Origin: JAKFWF01 sp031429105
GTDB lineage: Bacteria; Pseudomonadota; Alphaproteobacteria; Rhizobiales; Hyphomicrobiaceae
Assembly: GCA_031429105.1 (NCBI GenBank)
Contig: JANOYV010000031.1
Span: forward strand, 1-19,992
Length of the DNA stretch: 19,992 nt
Direction of reading: 5' to 3'
The translations under genes and the position numbers were made by a program. Below are positions 16,342 to 19,992 of this stretch, one piece after another (positions within the stretch are counted from its first letter, which is position 1; each line of letters opens with the position of its first letter). The notes beneath the pieces are model-generated. The model had not been told where the DNA came from. It saw nothing but the letters and a program-made list of their open reading frames with translations, and made no database searches.

Positions 16342-16584
16342 TCAGGCTGCGCTTGCATTCTTTTCGAGGAATTTCACCGCGTCTCCAACCGTGAGAATAT
16401 GTTCGGCTGCATCGTCGGGAATTTCGCATCCGAATTCTTCCTCGAAAGCCATGACTAGCTCGACGGTGTCGAGGCTGTCGGCACCCAGGTCATCGATGAA
16501 CGACGCATTGTCCTTCACCTTTTCAGCTTCAACGCCGAGATGCTCAATTACAATTTTCTTCACGCGCTCTGCGACATCGCTCAT
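16342..16584 (-). CDS. acpP: Acyl carrier protein AcpP
   Basis: 80-residue, very acidic acyl carrier protein. The phosphopantetheine attachment site is S37 in DDLGADSLDTVELVMAFEEEF. Helices I to IV of the standard four-helix fold are all recognisable, and the start MSDVAERVKKIVIEHLG is the usual alphaproteobacterial one. The frame remains open 105 bases upstream, but ATG at 16584, preceded by GAGGAAGAG, gives the normal length. It carries growing acyl chains for FabD, FabG and FabF encoded around it and for lipid A and phospholipid synthesis. It is separated from fabG by 309 bp, which suggests its own promoter or processing, as is common for this highly expressed gene. Confidence 0.98.
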   Translation of the reverse strand: MSDVAERVKKIVIEHLGVEAEKVKDNASFIDDLGADSLDTVELVMAFEEEFGCEIPDDAAEHILTVGDAVKFLEKNASAA

Positions 16585-16893
16585 GGATCTCTTCCTCGTC
16601 TCGCCAGAAGTCTTCAGTTTAACAGATGGATTCGGACTTAGGTTGATTTGCAACGTTGGGCGGGTTTGAAGCTCGCCTGCAGTACGCATGTGAGCGGGCT
16701 AGCTTGAGTCCCTTGTCTAAAACATCCTAATCACGCGCAGGATCAAGCTTTTCCCCAACATCCGCGTCACGATTGCGCGGCTGGTAACACACAAGGCACG
16801 CAATGACTAGAGCATTCCAACCGTTCAGTTGTAGAGCATATGATTCGGTTTTTCACGCTATTGATCAGCGGGTAAAAGCCAAGTCTTCATCCG
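16585..16893. other. 309-bp fabG-acpP intergenic region
   Basis: Leader region of acpP; no gene is supported. On the minus strand there are scattered hexamer matches (TTGATC near 16740, TTTTAGAC near 16715) but no -35/-10 pair with good spacing, so I do not place a promoter. A short GC stem (AGCGG / CCGCT) follows the fabG stop without a U-run. The fabG-proximal part contains the TAGAGCAT motifs listed separately. The length and lack of coding suggest independent control of acpP. Confidence 0.45.
16808..16839. repeat. Paired TAGAGCAT motifs of the kind dispersed in Hyphomicrobiales intergenic DNA
   Basis: The octamer TAGAGCAT occurs at 16808-16815 and 16832-16839, 24 bp apart. The second copy continues as ATGATTCGG followed by a T-run. 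Sequences built on AGAGCATGATTCGG are very common between genes in Bradyrhizobium, Methylobacterium and relatives, in my recollection. The two copies here are degenerate, so they may be remnants of such dispersed elements. Function unknown. Confidence 0.35.
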
Positions 16894-17637
16894 CTAGATC
16901 ATGATCATTCCACCGTTCACATGCAAAGTTTGGCCTGTCATATAGGCAGCCTCGACGCTGGCGAGGTAGACGGCGGCGGCGGCGATGTCATCGGGCGTGC
17001 CGAATTTCTGTGCTGGAATTGCTTCCTTGATCGATGCCGTCTGCTTTTCATTGAGCACGTCCGTCATCGGTGTCGAGATGAAACCTGGCGCAATGCAATT
17101 CGCCGTAATTCCGCGAGACGCCACTTCCCGGGCGAGTGACTTGGTCATGCCAATCATGCCAGCCTTGGAGGCGGCATAGTTCGCCTGGCCCGGGTTGCCG
17201 ATAATCCCCGAAACTGATGAGATGTTGATGATCCGGCCATAACCGGTCTTGCCGCGCATCATGGCGCGCGTTGCTGCCCGCATCAGCATGAACGTCGAGG
17301 TGAGGTTGACCGCGATCACATCGTCCCACTGTTCGTCCTTCATCACCATGAACAGGTTGTCCTTGGTGAGACCGGCGTTGTTGACCAAGATATCGAGACG
17401 GCCCAGCGCCTTGGTTGCCGCATCGATCAGGCCTGTCACCTGCTCTTTGTTGGCGAGATCGCACGGCACCACAAACACGCGCTCTTTCAACTCGGCGGCC
17501 AGCGCTTCGAGCTTGTCGACCTGACGACCAGAGATCGCGATGGTCGCACCGCGGGCATGAAACGCGCGAGCAATCGCCCCGCCGATGCCCCCTGTAGCGC
17601 CAGTGACGAGAGCGTTCTTGCCGGTTAAGTCGAACAT
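16894..17637 (-). CDS. fabG: 3-oxoacyl-ACP reductase FabG
   Basis: 247-residue short-chain dehydrogenase that reduces 3-ketoacyl-ACP with NADPH in each elongation cycle. The nucleotide-binding motif is TGATGGIG (residues 12-19), NNAG lies at 86-89, and the catalytic residues are S141 (NISSVSG), Y154 and K158 (YAASK). The C-terminus VNGGMIMI is close to the classical FabG ending. ATG at 17637 follows AAGGA by 8 nt and yields the canonical MFDLTGKNALVTG start. In most relatives fabG directly follows fabD; here a toxin-antitoxin pair and a 185-bp spacer come between, and the spacer carries a plausible promoter for fabG. Confidence 0.96.
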   Translation of the reverse strand: MFDLTGKNALVTGATGGIGGAIARAFHARGATIAISGRQVDKLEALAAELKERVFVVPCDLANKEQVTGLIDAATKALGRLDILVNNAGLTKDNLFMVMKDEQWDDVIAVNLTSTFMLMRAATRAMMRGKTGYGRIINISSVSGIIGNPGQANYAASKAGMIGMTKSLAREVASRGITANCIAPGFISTPMTDVLNEKQTASIKEAIPAQKFGTPDDIAAAAVYLASVEAAYMTGQTLHVNGGMIMI

Positions 17638-17686
17638 GGGAAGGATCCTTGGGATAGTGACACCGCCCAATCAGTGGGCTTTCGAG

Positions 17687-17716
17687 CTTATTGATGGACC
17701 CCAAACGCATCGTCAA
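17687..17716 (-). promoter_or_regulatory. Candidate sigma-70 promoter for fabG
   Basis: On the minus strand, TTGACG (17716-17711, five of six bases of the -35 consensus) and AATAAG (17692-17687, four of six of the -10 consensus) are separated by 18 bp. Transcription would start about 40 bases before the fabG ATG. It lies between the toxin gene and fabG, so it could keep fabG and the downstream genes expressed independently of the toxin-antitoxin cassette. Confidence 0.45.
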
Positions 17717-17822
17717 GTTTTAAGGGAGACTTCGGCACCCGGGCGTAATAGCACTATGGCTCAAGCCGTTTCGCTTTTCTGGCGAGGTCGCGACTGACCC
17801 GTGTCTAGTTGTCCTTGTGGAG

Positions 17823-18113
17823 TCAACGTCGGCGTTTCCAATACCGTGGTCTAGGCTTGAGATGAGCAACGGCGATGATAACCGCAGTGTCTTCCTCCAA
17901 TCGGAAGACCAAGCCGTAGGGGAAATCGGACAGAATCTTACGTCGGTATGGCTCCCCGATGGTGGGAGCGGCACCTGGAAACTCCTTAATGGCGAGGAGA
18001 CCCGCCCGTACTCCATCGAGGAACCGATCGCCGGTACCAATCGACTTCTTGTCGTACCAGATCGCCGCTCTCAGCATCTCTTGCTGTGCAAGCGGCAGCA
18101 TTCGGAGTTTCAC
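17823..18113 (-). CDS. RelE/ParE-family toxin
   Basis: 96-residue basic protein with the RelE/ParE layout. A first strand KLRMLPLA is followed by a helix QQEMLRAAIWYDKKSIGTGDRFLDGVRAGLLAI. The Pro-rich turn EFPGAAPTIGEPYRRKIL comes next, and then the central sheet FPYGLVFRLEEDTAVIIAVAHLKPRPRYWKRR, whose VAH...RP.YW ending is typical of the ParE-like group. Members inhibit DNA gyrase (ParE) or cut mRNA on the ribosome (RelE); the target here cannot be told from sequence. The start is a GTG at 18113 that shares four bases with the antitoxin stop (GTGA), with AGGG just upstream; an internal ATG would lose the first strand. It lies between fabD and fabG, an unusual place, and is 185 bp from fabG. 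Confidence 0.88.
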   Translation of the reverse strand: MKLRMLPLAQQEMLRAAIWYDKKSIGTGDRFLDGVRAGLLAIKEFPGAAPTIGEPYRRKILSDFPYGLVFRLEEDTAVIIAVAHLKPRPRYWKRRR

Positions 18114-18343
18114 GGCTTCGCCCTGAGCTGCCGCCGGGTTACTTCGACCGCGTCGAAGGCATCGAGCGCAACATGCCCGCTCTGCAGGTGATGTTGATAG
18201 CGTTGATCAGCCTCGTCACGCCACGCGGTATCGAGTTCGGCTGTGCCTTCAATCGTATCGAACAGCAATTCAGCGAGTTCAGCCCGCTCCTCAGGTCCGA
18301 GCTTGCGAGCGGCTTCGAGCGCGAACTGCATCTCCTTTGTCAT
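18110..18343 (-). CDS. Antitoxin of the addiction-module (unstable antitoxin) family
   Basis: 77-residue, largely helical, acidic protein: MTKEMQFALEAARKLGPEERAELAELLFDTIEG followed by a helix ending LDTAWRDEADQRYQHHL and a C-terminal part with VALDAFDAVEVTRRQL. The LGPEERAELAELLFDTIEG motif and the W..E...R segment are the hallmarks of the small addiction-module component antitoxins that pair with RelE/ParE toxins. No separate DNA-binding domain is obvious. AGGTGG lies four bases before the ATG. The gene begins only 14 bp after the fabD stop and overlaps the toxin start by four bases, so antitoxin and toxin form one cassette that is probably also read through from the fabD promoter. Confidence 0.87.
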   Translation of the reverse strand: MTKEMQFALEAARKLGPEERAELAELLFDTIEGTAELDTAWRDEADQRYQHHLQSGHVALDAFDAVEVTRRQLRAKP

Positions 18344-18357
18344 TTACCACCTATGGT

Positions 18358-19305
18358 TTAGGCCCCTAGTTGTGACACTAGCACATCGATCTCAGCCGCA
18401 GTACCGACCGGCATGGCGTTCGCGTCCTTGGCGATGCGCTTGACGAGGCCGGACAGCACCTTGCCTGAGCCAATCTCATAGTAGTGCGTGATGCCGGCAG
18501 CTTCCATCGTCTCGACGCACTCGCGCCAGCGTACCGTACCCGTCACCTGCTCGACGAGGCGCTGGCGGATCTCGACCGGGTCGCTGATCGACTGCGCTAA
18601 AACATTCACCACCACCGGCACAGACGGTCGGTTGATCGTCACTTTCGAGAGCGCGTCGGCCATCGCATCGGCGGCAGGCTTCATCAGTGCGCAATGGAAC
18701 GGTGCGCTGACGGGAAGTGGAATGGCGCGACGTAGCCCGTGCGCCTTTCCAACCTCGGCCACCCGATCGATGGCGGATTTCGAACCCGACAGCACGATCT
18801 GCGTCGGATCGTTGTCGTTGGCGATATCGCACACGTCGCCTTGCGCCGCATCGGCTGCAATCTTGCGCGCCGCATCAAGCCCGACGCCAAGCAACGCCAC
18901 CATTGCGCCCTGCCCCACCGGCACGGCCTTCTGCATCGCCTGTCCGCGCAGCTTCAACAGGCGCGCCGCATCAGCCAGTGAGAACGCACCGGTAGCTGCC
19001 AACGCTGAATACTCACCCAGCGAGTGCCCCGCCACGAGTTGTACGGACGTTGCGAGTGTGAGGCCCTTCTCTTGTTCGAGCACGCGGATCACCGCCATCG
19101 ACACCGCCATCAGTGCCGGTTGGGCATTCTCGGTGAGGGTCAGCATGTCCTTGGGGCCTTCGAACATGATCGCCGACAACTTCTGGCCCAGGGCCTCATC
19201 GACCTCGTCGAATACTGCGCGGGCGGCGGCGAAATTCTGCGCCAGATCCCGGCCCATGCCGACATCCTGACTGCCCTGTCCGGGAAAAATGAACGCTGTT
19301 GCCAT
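18358..19305 (-). CDS. fabD: Malonyl-CoA:ACP transacylase FabD
   Basis: 315-residue enzyme that transfers malonate from coenzyme A to acyl carrier protein, supplying the elongation unit for FabF. The N-terminal FPGQGSQ motif (residues 8-14), the nucleophile S95 in GHSLGEYSA, R120 (equivalent to the E. coli substrate-binding R117) and the catalytic H204 in SAPFHCALM are all present. The C-terminal NVLAQSISDP, TGTVRWRECVETM and EIGSGKVLSGLVKRI blocks are complete. ATG at 19305 gives the standard MATAFIFPGQGSQ start; an earlier in-frame codon at 19323 adds six atypical residues. The ribosome binding site is weak. It is the first gene of the fab cluster and has a candidate promoter upstream. Its stop codon lies 14 bp before the antitoxin gene. 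Confidence 0.96.
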   Translation of the reverse strand: MATAFIFPGQGSQDVGMGRDLAQNFAAARAVFDEVDEALGQKLSAIMFEGPKDMLTLTENAQPALMAVSMAVIRVLEQEKGLTLATSVQLVAGHSLGEYSALAATGAFSLADAARLLKLRGQAMQKAVPVGQGAMVALLGVGLDAARKIAADAAQGDVCDIANDNDPTQIVLSGSKSAIDRVAEVGKAHGLRRAIPLPVSAPFHCALMKPAADAMADALSKVTINRPSVPVVVNVLAQSISDPVEIRQRLVEQVTGTVRWRECVETMEAAGITHYYEIGSGKVLSGLVKRIAKDANAMPVGTAAEIDVLVSQLGA

Positions 19306-19343
19306 GGGGTATTCCAATCCCAAAAAAACGCCTGTTTGTCGCG

Positions 19344-19372
19344 CTTAAGCACTGTGGTGGAGGCAGTGTCAA
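19344..19372 (-). promoter_or_regulatory. Candidate sigma-70 promoter for fabD
   Basis: On the minus strand a perfect TTGACA (19372-19367) and a weaker CTTAAG (19349-19344) are separated by exactly 17 bp. The leader to the fabD ATG would be about 30 nt and contains a run of seven T residues. The perfect -35 box and short leader make it the best promoter candidate in the window, though the -10 box matches only three of six consensus bases. Confidence 0.5.
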
Positions 19373-19504
19373 GCGGTGGAGGGCCGGTAGACTTCAGAGC
19401 GGTTGAGCCACCGAATCGTTTAGCTTTATCGGCAGCCCGTCCAAAAGCGCGCTCGCTGTGACGCGAATCTTCAGCCGATGGGCGCAACTGCCACCCTACG
19501 ATCC

Positions 19505-19573
19505 GGGGACAGTTACCGATTAGGCGAAGTTCCAGTAGTTACAATGAGATGGTCAATATCGGCACCTGTCCCC
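19505..19573. repeat. REP/RAYT-like palindromic unit A (69 bp)
   Basis: The ends are imperfect inverted repeats: GGGGACAGTTACCGAT at the left against the complement of ATCGGCACCTGTCCCC at the right (14 of 16 matching). The unit is 69 bp, is followed by GTAG, and is homologous without gaps to unit B 86 bp further on. The GGGGACAG...CTGTCCCC type of end resembles sequences found around REP-associated tyrosine transposase (RAYT) genes. No transposase gene is in the window. Confidence 0.6.
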
Positions 19574-19590
19574 GTAGACAACCGGCGACC

Positions 19591-19659
19591 GGGGACAGTT
19601 GCCGATCTGAAGAATTCTCAATAGTTATAAGCTGTTAGTCCGAATCAGTAACTGTCCCC
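19591..19659. repeat. REP/RAYT-like palindromic unit B (69 bp)
   Basis: Second unit, exactly the same length as unit A. It begins GGGGACAGTTGCCGA and ends TCAGTAACTGTCCCC, which pair at 13 of 15 positions. Unit A and unit B share the central TAGTTAYAA block and the trailing GTAG. Unit starts are 86 bp apart. The head-to-tail pair forms a BIME-like cluster. Confidence 0.6.
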
Positions 19660-19685
19660 GTAGTTGACATCTATCCTCCCCACAG

Positions 19686-19742
19686 CCGTTATCCCGGCGC
19701 GACCACTTGGGGGTCCCCTTGCGGGGCAGGCCGGGATGACGG
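19686..19742. repeat. 57-bp palindromic repeat with ATCCCGGC / GCCGGGAT arms
   Basis: Left arm CCGTTATCCCGGC (19686-19698) and right arm GCCGGGATGACGG (19730-19742) pair over 13 positions with a single G-T wobble. Inside is a second small stem, CCCC-TTGC-GGGG (19715-19726). Five T residues follow shortly after the right arm, so it could also act as a plus-strand terminator for a gene outside the window. The CATCCCGGC arm is a common dispersed palindrome type in alphaproteobacteria. Confidence 0.55.
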
Positions 19743-19992
19743 CAATTTTTGGCAGGTCGCAAGTGGTCAAATGAGGTTTGTAGGCACCAAAATTCACCAT
19801 CTTTCCAACTTCGCCTTCGCCAAAGTTATCCCCGCTTGCGCGCCCCGTGCGATACTCACCCTCGACCTATGCGCATGAGGGGACGCCAACCGGTGGCGAC
19901 TGCTGGCGGCGCACGGGTTGGCAGGTCAAAGGGTCAAACCCGGGTACGCTCCCGGTGCCGATTTGAGGCTCGCCGCAGCGGCGCTGTGGAAC
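19743..19992. other. Unassigned window-edge region with GC-rich hairpins
   Basis: No gene could be confirmed. From about 19885 three GC-rich stems follow one another: GCCAACCGGTG (19885-19895) with CACGGGTTGGC (19912-19922), 10 of 11 pairs; CCGGG / CCCGG around the TACGCT loop near 19931-19946; and CGCCG / CGGCG near 19970-19983. A frame open from an ATG at 19868 runs off the edge and encodes an Arg-rich string with no recognisable domain, and a minus-strand frame is also open there. The stretch could be a structured RNA, a repeat, or the edge of a gene beyond the window. Confidence 0.3.

Noticed and set aside
18488..19270. 260-codon plus-strand frame opposite fabD
   Set aside because: Shadow of fabD: Ser/Ala-rich, no motif, no ribosome binding site.
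19504..19742. CRISPR array suspected from the regular repeats
   Set aside because: Only two units, each internally palindromic over its full length and with a divergent middle, and no short identical direct repeats with unique spacers; this is a REP-like pattern instead.
19868..19992. Plus-strand frame starting ATGCGCATG and running off the window edge
   Set aside because: About 41 codons, strongly Arg-rich, third-position composition unlike the neighbouring genes, overlaps GC-rich hairpins; not enough to call a gene.
19880..19992. tRNA, tmRNA or RNase P RNA at the window edge
   Set aside because: Stems are present, but no T-arm GGTTC motif, acceptor/CCA pattern or RNase P/tmRNA conserved blocks can be found.

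Overview
The window reads as a chromosomal segment of an alphaproteobacterium, most likely of the order Hyphomicrobiales (Rhizobiales). The case rests on GC-rich coding sequence, on the gene order lptF-lptG-lptD-surA-pdxA-rsmA beside pepA, on the order fabD-fabG-acpP-fabF-mltG-yicC-gmk, and on short intergenic TAGAGCAT-type motifs of a kind common in that order. The species cannot be fixed from this sequence. No phage, insertion sequence with a transposase, CRISPR array, tRNA or rRNA gene was found.

Left block (1-7630, minus strand): a dense operon read from right to left, lptF, lptG, lptD, surA, pdxA, rsmA (rsmA is cut off by the window edge). Adjacent genes mostly overlap or abut; the one real gap is the 185 bp between lptD and surA. 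LptF/LptG are the inner-membrane permease of the lipopolysaccharide exporter, LptD is its outer-membrane translocon, and SurA is the periplasmic chaperone for outer-membrane barrels. PdxA (pyridoxal phosphate synthesis) and RsmA (16S rRNA dimethylation) follow as a housekeeping tail.

Middle (7631-11309): pepA (M17 leucyl aminopeptidase) diverges from lptF. After a 485-bp gap with an AT-rich island comes a class III aminotransferase that looks like taurine:pyruvate aminotransferase, without any other taurine gene nearby. It converges on a small secreted TPR protein gene.

Right block (11310-19305, minus strand): fabD, then a two-gene RelE/ParE-type toxin-antitoxin cassette, then fabG, acpP, fabF, mltG, yicC, gmk and the TPR gene. 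This is the standard fatty-acid cluster followed by the mltG-yicC-gmk tail, except that the toxin-antitoxin pair sits between fabD and fabG. Candidate promoters are visible before fabD and again between the toxin and fabG.

Right edge (19306-19992): about 690 bp without a convincing gene, holding a candidate fabD promoter, two tandem homologous 69-bp elements with inverted ends (REP/RAYT-like), a 57-bp palindromic repeat and a run of GC-rich hairpins reaching the window end.

Most of the window is housekeeping. The parts that deserve a second look are the toxin-antitoxin insertion in the fab operon, the tandem palindromic units upstream of fabD, and an enlarged N-terminal region in SurA.
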